This document shows positions 23,483 to 36,377 of a DNA stretch of 64,000 nucleotides, one piece after another. The first letter of the stretch is position 1, and each line of letters opens with the position of its first letter. This DNA comes from Distichodus sexfasciatus. Its lineage: Eukaryota > Chordata > Actinopteri > Characiformes > Distichodontidae. A program made the translations under genes and the position numbers. The notes below the pieces were generated by a model, which worked only from the letters and a program-made list of their open reading frames with translations, did no database searches and was not told the DNA's origin. The stretch covers positions 46,001-110,000 of the forward strand of contig JAVGVS010000187.1 in assembly GCA_032718565.1 (NCBI GenBank), given 5' to 3'.

Positions 23483-23667
23483 CTACTTATAGAGGCTCAT
23501 GGTGGGACTCTGATACATGCACATGTAAGCGTCACAGAGGAGGCGCCGGGCGTAACCCTGGATGTTTTTGGGGTCCAGCGCGTGCAGCTCCTCCGGACTC
23601 ATCTTCAGATACTCGCCGACTTCAGGACAAGGTGACACCTGGGGGATGTTGAAGCCGTTCTGCCCAC
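23483..23667 (-). CDS. cyld: cyld coding exon 16 (terminal)
   Basis: Encodes the C-terminus from GGQNGFNIPQVSPCP to MSLYK and TAG at 23,485-23,483. The acceptor is TTTGTGTAG before GTGGGC. This is the end of the USP fold. Incoming phase 1. Confidence 0.95.
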
Positions 23668-26600
23668 CTACACAAACATGGAGAGTTAAAGTTAAAATCT
23701 ATTTTGCAACTTAAGTACGATTTGGATGGGATTAGTTTTACATGAGGATGTGGGGGTTAAAGTAATCATCAGCAGAGCTTCTCAGGGAATTTAGTACCGT
23801 CTGAGCGCTCTGAACAGTGTCAGTAAAGATGACGGGGATTTTTATCTTCTTAAAATGGTCCGAAAAATTTACCCCAGGTAATATTAACCCGCTGTAAACA
23901 AGCATGTAAACAATCCGTCATCCTGTAATTTTTCCAGGATTGTTTTCATGCTTGGAGATGCTTGAGGAAATCTTGAGTCTGAATCTGTGCAAAACGCACG
24001 ATTTCTTGGTGTACGACGAACGTGATTCCGATGGGCAAAAGCATGTGGGAGAAGTTTTTTATTGCTTTAGGTAACAAGTGCTTGTTACCAACAGTTATGC
24101 AAGCAACATAGCACACACATGACTGGGAGGTGACATCAGTGTGTAAATTGAGTTCCCTCTCCCACCTCCTCTAATACTAATCCTGTCCCAGTAGTACTTC
24201 AGACTAAAATGTTTGGTTGTCCCCGTTATACGTAATCAAAATGTCATGTTCAAGTTACTGGTACACCAAAATTCACCTACTGATTCACCTACTGTTACTG
24301 AGTATTTGATAGGATGTAATTCCTTCACCACTTCCTTATTTTATGTTTGTTTTGAAAGATTCCAGAAATTTGAGGTACAGTGTTCTATGTTAACACATTT
24401 AAGACTTAAAAACTTAGTGCTGGTGAGTCAAGCCCAGTGTTATTTTCACCAGTAGTGGACATTTGTGTTAGCTGGCAGAAATTTACAGGAGCTAGCATAC
24501 AAGTAGGACTTCTGTCAACACAACTAATTTAAAAGAATGTGGTGTTTTACTGAGACACTCAATAGATAGCACTATGTTTTGCACAAAAAAATTAGTACAG
24601 CAAATTTGTTTAGTGCTTTTAGGTTGTGATATAGCCTGCACTTCTTTCTGTGTGCAGAGGTAAAAATAATTTTAATGATTTCTGCTTAATTGTTGTTGAC
24701 CATACAGGAAGCAGGAAGGAACCGGGAGTCTGCATACCATCACGATCTGCCATGCTGTCAAAGAAGAGCCAGGCAGAGTCAGCTGTGCCATATTTGACAA
24801 AGGCGACATAGTGGCTGGTTTCGATGCACAAGACGGCAAAAAGCTCCATCTGCTGGTGGGGAAAGAATCCCTGCCTCCAAATTCCTTCCTGGAGCTCCTT
24901 AGGCACTGACAGCTTACTGTAGCGGTGAATCTTGCGTCGGGGGTGTAGATGGACCTGCAAACATATGTAAGAGTTTGTATAATAAGTTATGCTACTGAGA
25001 AGTTGAAGATGTGCAACGCTAAATTAAGTTGACATAATAATCTCCTTCTAGTGCAGCTGAGTGCGATATAGGCATTTAAGACAGTAACGTCAGTCGCCAT
25101 TTAAGTAATTCGTCTTTAGAAAGTAAATTGTCCTTGCAAGAAAGTATGTCGTCCTTAGAAACTAAGTCATCCTTTTAAGAAAGTCGGCATTAGAGAGTAG
25201 GTCACTGAAGTCGCTTAGTTGTGTTTTTGTCGACTTTACACGACAAACACGACTTTTGTCACTTTATAGCTCAGCGATTTTTGGCGCTTTATAGCGACTT
25301 TTGTCACTTTATAGCGACAAAATGCGACAAAAAACACAAGTCAGCGACTTTTGCTGCTTTACAGCGACAAAAACACAGCTTTTGTCACTTTATAGCGACA
25401 AAAAGACGACTTTTGTCACTTTATAGCTCAGCCAATTTTGTCGCTTTATAGCGACTTTTGTCGCTTTATAGCGACAAAATGCGACAAAAAACACGAGTCA
25501 GCGACTTCTGTTGCTTTACAGCGACAACAACACGGCTTTTGTCACCTTATAGCGACAAAAACACGACTATTGTCACTTTATAGCGACAAAACACGACTTG
25601 TGTCACTTTATAGAAACAAAAACACGACTCAGCAACTTTTTTATAGTGACTTTTGTCGCTTTATAGTGACAAAAACACGACTTGTCACTATATAGAAACA
25701 AAAACACGACTTTTGTCACTTTATAGAAACAAACACAACTCAGCAACTTTTTATAGCGACTTTTGCCGCTTTATAGCGACAAAAACACGACATTTGTCAC
25801 TTTATAGCAACAAAAACACGACTTTTGTCACTACAGCGACAAAACACGACAAAAACACAACTTTTGTCACTTTATAGCGACAAAAACACGACTTTTGTCG
25901 CTTTATAGCAACAAAGACACAACTTTTGTCGCTTTATAGCGACAAAAACACGACTCACCGACTTTTGTCACTTTATAGCGACAAAACGCGACAAAAACAC
26001 GACTTTTGTGACTTTATAGCGACAAAAACACGACTTGTCACTTTATAGCGACAAAAAATGCGACAGCGACTTTTGTCGCTTTAAAAACACGACTTTTGTT
26101 GCTTTATAGCGACAAAAACATGACAAAACACAACTTTTCTCACTTTATAGCAACAAAAAACACAACTTGTCACTTTATAGGAACAAAAACATGACTTCTG
26201 TCACTTTATAGCAACAAAAAACACGACTTTTGTCACTTTATAGGAACAAAAACATGACTTCTGTCACTTTATAACAACAAAAACACGACTTGTCACTTTA
26301 TAGCGACAAAACAGCAAAAACACGACTTTTGTCACTTTATAGCGACAAAACGCAACAAAAACACGACTCTCAGCGACTTTTGTTGCTTTATAGCGACAAA
26401 AACGCGACTTTTCTCACTTTATAGCGACAAAAACACGACAAAAACACAACTTTTCTCACTTTATAGCGACAAAAACACGACTCAGCGACTTTTGTCACTT
26501 TATAGCGACAAAAACACGACTTTTGTCACAGCGACAAAACGCGACAAAAACACGACTCAGCGACTTTTCTCACTTTATAGCGACAAAAACACGACTCGGC

Positions 26601-29600
26601 GACTTTTGTCGCTTTATAGCGACAAAACGCGGCAAAAACACGACAAAAACACAACTCGGCGACTTTTGTCGCTTCATAGTGACAAAAAACACGACAAAAA
26701 CACGACTTTTGTCACTATAGCGACAAAAAATCGACTCAGCGACTTTTGTCGCTTTATAGCAACAAAAAACACGACTTTTGTCACTTTATAGCGACAAAAA
26801 CACGACTCAGCGACTTTTGTCGCTTTATAGCGACAAAAAACACGACTTTTGTCACTTTATAGCGATAGCGATAAAAATACGACTTTTGTCACTTTATAGC
26901 GACAAAAACCTGACTCAGCGACTTTGTAAGCTATAAGCGACAAAAAACCAAAACTTTGTCACTTTATAGCGAAAAAAACCGCGACTCAGCGACTTTTTGT
27001 GGCTTTATACTTTATAAAAAAACCGACTTTGTCACTCTATAGCGACAAAACCGCGACTCAGCGACTTTTAGCCATTTATAGCGGAAACAAAAACCGGCTT
27101 TTGTCGCTATAGCGACAAAAACCACGACTTTTGTCACTATAGCGACAAAACCGACTCAGCGACACACTGGCCGGCACATAGCTGACAAAACCTGACTTTT
27201 GTCGCTATAGCGACCAAAACGCTTTTATCCGCTATAGCGAAAAAACACGACTTTTGTCACTTTATAGCGAAAAAAACACGACTCAGCGACTTTTGTCGCT
27301 TTATAGCGACAAAAACACGACTTTGTCGCTATGCGCGACAAAACCACGACTCGCGACTTTATGCGCTTTATAGCGAACAAAACCGACTTTATCCTCTATA
27401 AGCGACAAAACCGACCTCCAGCGACTTTGTCGCTTTATGCCCGACAAAAACCACGACTTTTGTCACTCTATAAGCGGTAAAAACCGACTTTATCACCTTA
27501 TAGCGACAAAAACCGACTCAGCGACTTTTGTGGCTTTATAATTGACAAAACGACTTTATCACTTTATAGTGAAAAAAACCACGACTCAGCGACTTTTATG
27601 CGCTTTATAAACAAAACAGCACTGTCACTTTATAGCGACCATCTGACTTTTATCACTTTAAGCGAAAAAAAACACGACTCAGCGACTTTTAGCCGCTACT
27701 CGCCCGACAAAAACCACGACTTTAATCACTTTATAGCGGAAAAACCACGACTCAGCGACTTTGTAAACTTTATAAGCGACAAAAACCACGACTTTTGTCA
27801 CCTTGGCGACAAAAACCGCAGCTCAGCGACTTTGTAAACTATACTTGTTTAAAAAACCGCGACTTTTATCGCTATGGCGAAAAAACCACGACTCAGCGCT
27901 TTAACAGCCGCTTTATAGCGACAAAAAACCGGCTTTTGTCACTTTTATGGCGACAAAAAACCACGACTCAGCGACTTTTAATGGCTATAAGCTGAACAAA
28001 AACCGACTTTTGTCACTTTATAATAAAAACCACGACTCAGCGACTTTTTGTAAACTTTATAGCGACAAAAAACCTGACTTTGTCACTCTATAAGCGAAAA
28101 AGCACGACTCAGCGACTTTTGTCGCTTTATAGCGACAAAAAACACGACTTTTGTCGCTTTATAGCGACAAAAACACGACTCAGCGACTTTTGTCGCTTTA
28201 TAGCGACAAAAACCGACTTTATCATATAGCGAAAAACCACGACTCAGCGACTTTTGTCGGCTTTATAGCGAAACAAAAACAAACTTTTGTCACTTTATAG
28301 CGACAAAAAACCGACTTTTATTGTCACTTTATAGCGAAAAAACATGACTCAGCGACACTAAAGTGACAAAAAGTAGGTATTTCAAAAATAAACTGAAATA
28401 TTTTTAAAAATTTTAAAGTCATTTTTGTTTCTAAATAAAATTTTTTAAAGTGACAAAGTAAAGTGACAAAGTGACAAAAGTGTTTTTGTGCTATAAAGTG
28501 ACAAATATTTTTTATGCATGTCATTAAACAAAATGCGTCATTTGCTCATATCACATTTCATCGCTGAGCTCATTCTCATATAATCTTTATAGCGACAAAA
28601 ACACGACTTTTGTCACTTTATAAGCGACAAAAGCGCGACAAATATACGACTCAGCGACTTTTCTCACTTCATAGCGACAAAAACACGACTTTTTGCTATA
28701 AAATTACTATAAAAAAAGTTGCTGAGTCATGTTTTTCTTGCTATAAAGCAACAAAAGTCGCTATAAAAAGTTGCTGGTCGTTTTTATTAGCTATAAAGCA
28801 ACAAAAAGTAAATGTTTTTTGTAACTTTTTCACTATAAAGTGAGAAAAGTAAATGTTTTTAATAAACTATAGTAAAAAGTAAGCACAACGTGTTTTTGTC
28901 GTTTTATCGCTATAATGTGAGGAAAATCATATTTCACTCGCTATATAGTGACAATAGTAAGCTGAGTGCGTGTTTTTAATACTTATAAAACCTCAAAAGT
29001 AAGCTGAGTCATATTTTTCAGCCAATTTATCGCTATAAGTGACAAAAACTCGTATTTAAATTTTTAGCCATATCTATCTGTGTGTGTTTCTGTGTTTGTG
29101 TTTGTGTGTGTTTCTCTCTGTGTGTATTTGTGTGTGTGTTTCTCTCTGTGTGTATCTGTGTTTGTTTCTGTGTGTGTGTGTGTGTTTCTTTGTGTGTGTT
29201 TCTGTGCGTTTCTCTGTGTCTGTGTGTGTATTTTGTTTCTGTAGTTTGTCTGTGTTTCTATGTCTTGTGTTTCTTTCTGTGTGTTTCTGTGTGTGTGTGT
29301 GTGTGTGTTTGTTTCTGTGTGTGTGTGTTTGTGTGTGTTTCTGTGTGTGTGTGTTTTCTGTGGTTGTCTGTGTTTCTGTGTGTGTTTCTGTGTGTGTGTT
29401 TGTTGCTGTGTGTTTCTGTGTGTGTGTGTGTGTGTGTGTTGTGTGTTTCTGTGTGTGTGTGTGTGTGTTTCTGTGTGTCTGTGTGTTTCTCTGTGTGTGT
29501 TTCTGTGTGTGTTTCTCTGTGTTTGTGTGTTTCTCTCTGTGTGTATCTGTGTGTGTGTGTGTGTTTGTTTCATGTGTGTGTGTGTGTTTTACATTTCTGT

Positions 29601-30023
29601 GTGTGTGTTTGTTTCTGTGTGTGTGTGTGTTTGTTTCTGTGTGTGTGTGTGTGTGTGTGTTTCTCTGTGTTTGTGTGTTTCTCTGTGTGTGTCTGTGTGT
29701 TTCTCTCACCTGTGTTTCTGTGTGTTTCTGTGTGTCTGTGTTTCTGTGTGTCTGTGGTTTGTCTGTGTTTCTGTGTGTGTTTCTGTGTGTGTTTGTTTCT
29801 GTGTGTTTTCTGTGTGTGTGTGTGTGTGTTGTGTGCATGTGTGTGTGTGTGTGTGTTTCTGTGTGTCTGTGTGTTTCTCTGTGTCTGTGTTTCTGTGTGT
29901 GTTTCTCTCTGTGTTGTGTATGTTTCTCTCTATGTGTATCTGTGTGTGTGTGTTTGTTTCTGTGTGTGTGTGTGTGTTTGTTTCTGTGTGTGTGTGTTTG
30001 TTTTGTGTGTGTGTGTTTGTTTC

Positions 30024-30058
<35 letters not shown>

Positions 30059-33000
30059 GTGTTTCTCTCTCTGTGTGTTTCTGTGTGTTTCTCTCTGTGT
30101 TTCATGTGTTTCTGTGTGTCTGTGTTTCTGTGTGTCTGTGTTTCTGTGTGTGTTTCTCTGTGTTTGTGTTTGTGTGTGTTTCTCTCTGTGTGTATCTGTG
30201 TGTGTGTGTTTGTTTCTGTGTGTGTGTTTGTTTCTCTCTGTGTGTATCTGTGTGTTTCTTTGTGTGTGTGTGTGTGTTAGTCACGTTCTCTCTGTGTATG
30301 TGTTTCTGTGTGTGTTTGTGTGTGTTTCTGTGTGTTTGTTTTGTGTTTCTGTGTGTGTGTGTGTTTCTGTGTGTGTGTTTGTTTCTGTGTGTTTCTGTGT
30401 GTGTGTGTGTGTTTCTGTGTGTCTGTGTGTTTCTCTGTGTCATGTTTCTGTGTGTTTCTCTGTGTTGTGTATGTGTTTCTTCTCTGTGTGTATCTGTGTG
30501 TGTGTGTTTGTTTTGTTTCTGTGTGTGTTTGTGTTTTGTTTCTGTGTGTGTGTGTGTTTCTTTGTGTTTTGTTTCTGTGTGTTTCTGTGTGTGTGTTTGT
30601 GTGTGTCTCTGTGTGTGTGTGTGTTTGTGTGTGTTTCTGTGTGTTTGTTTGTGTTTCTGTGTTTCTCTCTGTGTGTATCTGTGTGTGTTTGTGTGTTTGT
30701 TTCTGTATGTGTGTGTTTCTGTGTGTGTTTCTGTGTTTGTTTCTGTGTGTATCTGTGTGTTTCTGTGTTTGTTTGTGTGTGTTTCTGTGTGTGTGTGTGT
30801 TTGTTTCTGTGTGTGTGTGTTTCTGTGTGTGTGTGTTTGTGTGTGTTTGTGTTTCTCTCTGTGTGTATCTGTGTTTGTTTGTGTTTCTGTGTGTGTGTTT
30901 CTGTGTGTGTTTCTCAGTGTGTGTTTGTGTTTGTTTCTGTGTGTGTGTGTCTCTGTGTGTGTTTCTGTGTGTGTTTGTGTGCTTGTTTCTGTGTGTGTGT
31001 GTGTGTTTCTGTGCGTTTCTCTGTGTCTGTGTTTGTGTGTGTGTCTCTGTGTGTGTGTTTGTGTGTATCTGTGTGTGTGTGTGTGTTTCTGTGTGTGTGT
31101 GTGCTCTGCAAGCGCACTAATAATAATCAAAGTTAAGAAGAACACCACTCCCTTAAAAGGGCGACTTTATTAGGTGGAAGCCGGCTACATTGTCACTTAC
31201 AGATGGAGGCTTTGAGAGATGTACTTGTTACTTGCCTGTGCATTACATGTTTCACAGAACTGTTTAATCCTCCCCGCTGTAATGTCAGGATCTTCATAAC
31301 ACTCCTTGCATTCGTAGAACGCCAACCCGCCACATATACGGCACTCCCTGGGGGCTGAAATGTTGAAACAACCGATGTTGTCATGTATATTCATTCCATT
31401 CATGTCTGTCTCTACAGAATGTGGAGCTTTGTAAAATCTTTACGTTGGAACCCGTTTTTAAGTCTTTCTGTTTCAGGTGGTTAAAACTCTCTCAGCAGAA
31501 GGCCCACACGTACAACAATGCTTTTCTAAAATACATTTGTACACATGTAAACAGTCCCTTAATCTTTTCCTAAACACCAGGTACTCACTGTCATCTAGCA
31601 GATCGGTGATGTCCAGCTCCAGCGAGGGGAAGATCTTATTAAACATTTTGAAGTCCTTCCCAAAGCGAGGCATCTGGATGATCAGACAGGAGGGGGCCTG
31701 CAGCAGGAGATCAACATTGTTCACACTGGCTTGTAATCACCATTTTATGTGTGTGTGTTTCTCACCTCTGCAAATTTAAGGTCACTGTTAATAAAGGACC
31801 ACTCTAGCAGTTGTTGGCTTGTGGGAACCAGCACTTTGTCCTTCTTATCCATAAAGATCTGGTAGAAGTAACAGTCTTGAACTTTTTGTCCTGCAGAGCT
31901 GTAGAAAGCAAACAAAACTACTCGGTCAGCCGTTCGGACCGGGGCGGGCCCACGCAATGTGCACGGCCCCACCCCGGACCAAACGGCTGACCGAGTGGTT
32001 TTGCGGGTATAAAACCATTTGACGCACACAACATATAGGTGCCTGCACACAAAATAATCACTCACGCGATGTAGTGTTTCTGCATACATTAGATGTACAT
32101 AAAAGTGTAAATGTGTTTTTCTAGAGACCCTTACGGAACCATACCGTAGTTTCAGCAGCGGATCAACCCTCAGAATGTGATGAAAAAGAATGTTCAGGAA
32201 TTCCTCTGGATCTACACGGGCAAAAAACCAAAACAAGGGATGGGATTAAACTATTACATTTCTGTCAGCAGGGGGCAGCACAGGCCCTCACTTCAACTGT
32301 ATTTCACAATAAGCCGTCATCGACACAGTGGCCAGGATACAAAGGCTTTAGGCAGCATTTCTTTAACTTCAGGATCCAATATTATCAGCACTGAGGTGAA
32401 AGTGAGATGGAAGAATAAGCGCTTTACCTTTCTCCTCCGAAGTGAAGCCCGACGCCGCTTCCACATTCTCTAAAATCCGCCTCAGCTTCATGATCTTAGT
32501 TGCGCAGACGTAGCCATGTCTGGTGCGCGCACACAAGAAATCAACTGCAAGTCAGTTAAACGTGTGAAATAAATCATCAGTGGGATATAATGTGAAACTC
32601 ACATGCGCAGTGGGTTGACTATCTCAGTGCGTAGCAGCTCTTGGGTCTCCCTGTAGTACTCCACATCAGTCTTAGACTTTGGTCTCAGTAGTACTGTGTC
32701 CAACACGGAGCTAAACGAGAAGAGACTGAAAGAGAAAGACGTTTATAAGTCTGTCTACATTTAGGTTCACTGCTAAATGGAAAATAATTACACAGATCTT
32801 CTTAAAATGGACTAGTGAACAGAACTACTGCTATTCAAAATACCAGAAGAGTGTGGAGTCCAAGTAGCAGGAGTTGTAATGGCCCTGAATGCCTTTCTTC
32901 TTCCCCACCATCACCTCCAGCCCGTCGTTCTCCGTACGAGGCGGCGTGTTCTCGTTCACCACTTCACTCAGGTAACCTCCGAATGCTGTAACACAAACAT

Positions 33001-36000
33001 AACAATGATCAGGAATATATCATATATAACCCTGTTAATCATTTTTCAGATGAAGAGCTAATCAGTGAAACCACCTGGTTCACAATGATTTCACAAGAGG
33101 GCACAATGTTCCAAATCCCTGCTTTAGACTTTTGTAAGCGATATCTTGCGTCTTACCTATGGAATTGCAGCGTTCAATTGGATTGGGCGAGTGGTGTTGT
33201 GACGGGAAGCGGGAGTCAGGCCGGCAGCATTTTAGTTTGACGAACAAAGCCTTCTTTGGAGGGCAGGTGAAGTAGCGTGTGCCTTTAAATGTGCCGTCAG
33301 TGCATCCTACGCACTCTTCTTCCTACGCAAACAGGGAAAAGAAATGACAGAAGTCAGTTTCCAAGTCCTGCCGTGTTGTTTCAATGAGTTGCCGTATGTC
33401 CAAGCAGGTTCTCTGTCGTCCAGTACACGGTCATCTTGAGAGCTTGAATCGAGAGCAAGTGAACATCTTCAGAGGTGAAACGTCCAGTTGCCTTTGATTC
33501 AAGCTCAACCCTACTTTCAGACAGTTTAAGATGAACATTTCAGTTCCTGACATGACACATCTGCCAAGTTCTCTAAATAGGGCAGAACTAATAACTAAGA
33601 GCCACTCACCAGCTCCAGTCCTGCCAGGGGTTCCAGCAGTCCCGGCGGAATGCCCACCCAGCGTATCACCCCACACAGGGGCGGATTCTCCTTCACCTCT
33701 ACCAGTGACCCCACCTCCAATCCCGGCTGGCCCTTGGGGGGCGATGCCGGCCTGGGAGAGGGGGCAGTTACGGGAGGTGGGACCTCCTGCTGCTGCTGCT
33801 GCTGCTGCTGCTCTCCCATCACCGACTGGACGGAGAGGGAGAGCGGCCCGTGGCTCATGCTTCCATTGGGCCCCGTCTTCCGGCTCAGGCTGAAGGGAAG
33901 CGAGTGGAACTTGTTGTCACTGGACAGCGAGGGGGCAGTGGCCGGGGCTCGGGGAGGGGGCGAGGCCTGGCTGAAGTCGGGCGGTGTCTCGGTCAGGGAT
34001 TTGGCTGGGTCTTCGCCGACTTAACAGAAGGAAATAGGTGTTGAAATGTGTGTGCTAAAAATATCACAAAAATAAGAAATGCACCAATGTGGAAACGGTT
34101 GGCAATAAAAACACTGAAAATCATGATTAAAATAATGAGAAATGAGTCAATTTTGTGCAAAATTTGACTGGTGAGAGTTTACACGACATAATCCACCTTT
34201 TACATTATGAGCTGGTACTTTTCCACACTGATACATAAGCACTTTTGCTGAACACATTCTCTTCGAGTGAGAGAAAAATGTAACAACAAATGGAGCTGAC
34301 ATGATGGAGAAAGTAAAAAATGGCAGGATTAAGGACAGCACAGAAGGACCCGCGTGACCCCACAGACATCACAGCGCAACACGACCAGGATTTTACTGCC
34401 ATCGTGGCTTTTTTTCCCCCTGCACCCAACAGACATGTCCGAGTGATGGATGCAATGCCAGCGTGAGAATGATCACAAATAGATGCCTAATGAATGCACA
34501 GGCAACACCTCTTACACGGGTTTAAAATGTAAACATGCACAGAAGGACAGAAGGATCCAATCACGCTGTGCAAAAGGCTTTTATCCTTACTCTGTGTTTG
34601 TAAAGTGCAGACACTGATTTCATTTTCAACTAGTTACACTTATTTTTTTACTGCTTGTTTCTAGCAGCGAGGCCAAAGTAACAGATAACGTGATCGATCC
34701 ATAAAAGCCTTTTGCACACAGATCGATACCAACATGCAGCACCGCGGTCCGTCTCAGCAGACCAGCGCTAGACACAGAAAAATCTTAGCAGCAAGTTCCA
34801 TGAGCAAATCAACAACGCTCACATTCTAACTGCAAGGAAGGAAATAAATCGAGGAGGAACTTATTGAGCGTTTACACAAATACGATCATTTGCACTTATT
34901 GTTTGGAATAGTCTCTTGCTGACAAGATCCCCCTGATGTGATTTTTCCTAAAGCAGTTGGGGGCTGAACCGCCATTATGTCCTCGTTATTGATTACCTTC
35001 GTCTATGTACCATGTACTTTTTGATTTCGACTGTGCCGGATGGTCGACAGAGCTGCCGTTTAGCGTGTAATAAAACTCAGACTTGCTCCTGTTGGCAGCC
35101 TGCAGACCTAAGCCTGAATAACACATTAAAAACAAAGGTTAAGTAACGGCTGTGAACGGCTATTTCACATTTTTGGGCCTGCTCTCCGAGATTCAATTTT
35201 AGGGTAATGTGAGAAAATAAATCAATTTCTGGCTGCCAAACTGAACCAAGCATAAAATAACTAAAATACAACCAAACTGTTTGCACTGGAGTTCACTGAT
35301 TAAACTGTATTTTACACTGCAAAACATAGGCTGAAGAGCAATATCATGGGTGTGTGTAAGTGAGACAGATAAAGAGGGTTAGAAGAAGTGGAGAGAGAGA
35401 GAGGGAGAGGGAGAGAGAGAGAAGCAAGCTGTGCTCAAGTAGCCCATTACATCCACATCAGCTCATGCTTACTGAGGAGAAAAAAGATGTCTCAGCAAAA
35501 CAGATAAAGGCCAAATATAGCTCACACCCACAAAGCATCTACACACACTCCTGATCACTCTTTTCCTACCTAGCGCCTGTACGTCCAAAATTATTTCAAC
35601 ATTTAAAAAAATGTCACTGATAAATAATCCCAACTTTAGCCTTTTTTCTCTATATATACACACCAGGTATGCAATGTTTTCCTGTATTTTACCGAACGGT
35701 ACGCCCTGTTCGGTTGCAATAGTTAAGTACGCCCGACATTAAACTTTAATTTTTAAAATGTGGTCACTGGATTTCAGTTCTCCGTCGCTGTGACGGATTT
35801 ACGTCAATTGAACTTCTGTCAATTCCGTCAATTGAAGGCATATTTGAGATAAAAGCAGATCCATGAGAATTCAAATGCGAGCAGTACGCGGATGCACATC
35901 ACAAACTTATTAAATGGTGATTAAGCAGGCCCACCGGTCAGCTGTGTAAACACGCACACAGTGCTCACAGCTCCCGCTAAAGCCCTCCAGTTCAGTCAAA

Positions 36001-36327
36001 TCTACCCTTTATTACAACTCATATTTTAGCTGAAAAATAACAACAACCAGAATTCTACTCACAATACAGACATTTATTGAGATTTTCAACATGTGTTACG
36101 GAAGCGCATCCGTCACATTATTGTGGTGCTGAGTCGTGTGCAAGGGATTGTCGGAAATGTAGTTCTCTCCCAGAAAGGCCAGAAGCAGCACATTTTATAG
36201 GACAAAATGAGTCCAAATTTACACAGCTGCACAAATTTAGAAATCCTTCATTTTCAATTGATCTTTTTTTTCAGTTTTATAATGTTAGAGAGTAATCCAT
36301 ATGAAAGAACTATAAAAATGTATTTGT

Positions 36328-36377
<50 letters not shown>

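Noticed and set aside
25221..26791. Repeat protein with FCHFIATK and LSLYSDKN units
   Set aside because: The peptide period equals the DNA satellite unit, frames break repeatedly, and the locus is intronic to CYLD on the other strand.
25215..28340. CRISPR array
   Set aside because: Units are palindromic and evenly spaced, but the spacers are nearly identical, the host is a vertebrate and no cas genes exist.
29074..31173. Open frames of 340-684 codons, Cys/Val/Phe-rich on + and His/Thr-rich on minus
   Set aside because: They lie entirely in a TG/TTTCTG simple array, all frames are open together, and there is no splice or start context. They are compositional artefacts inside a CYLD intron.
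31236..31403. Alternative GT donor 4 bp downstream of the CYLD exon 14 GC donor
   Set aside because: Using GTAACA would shift the frame at the junction with exon 15.
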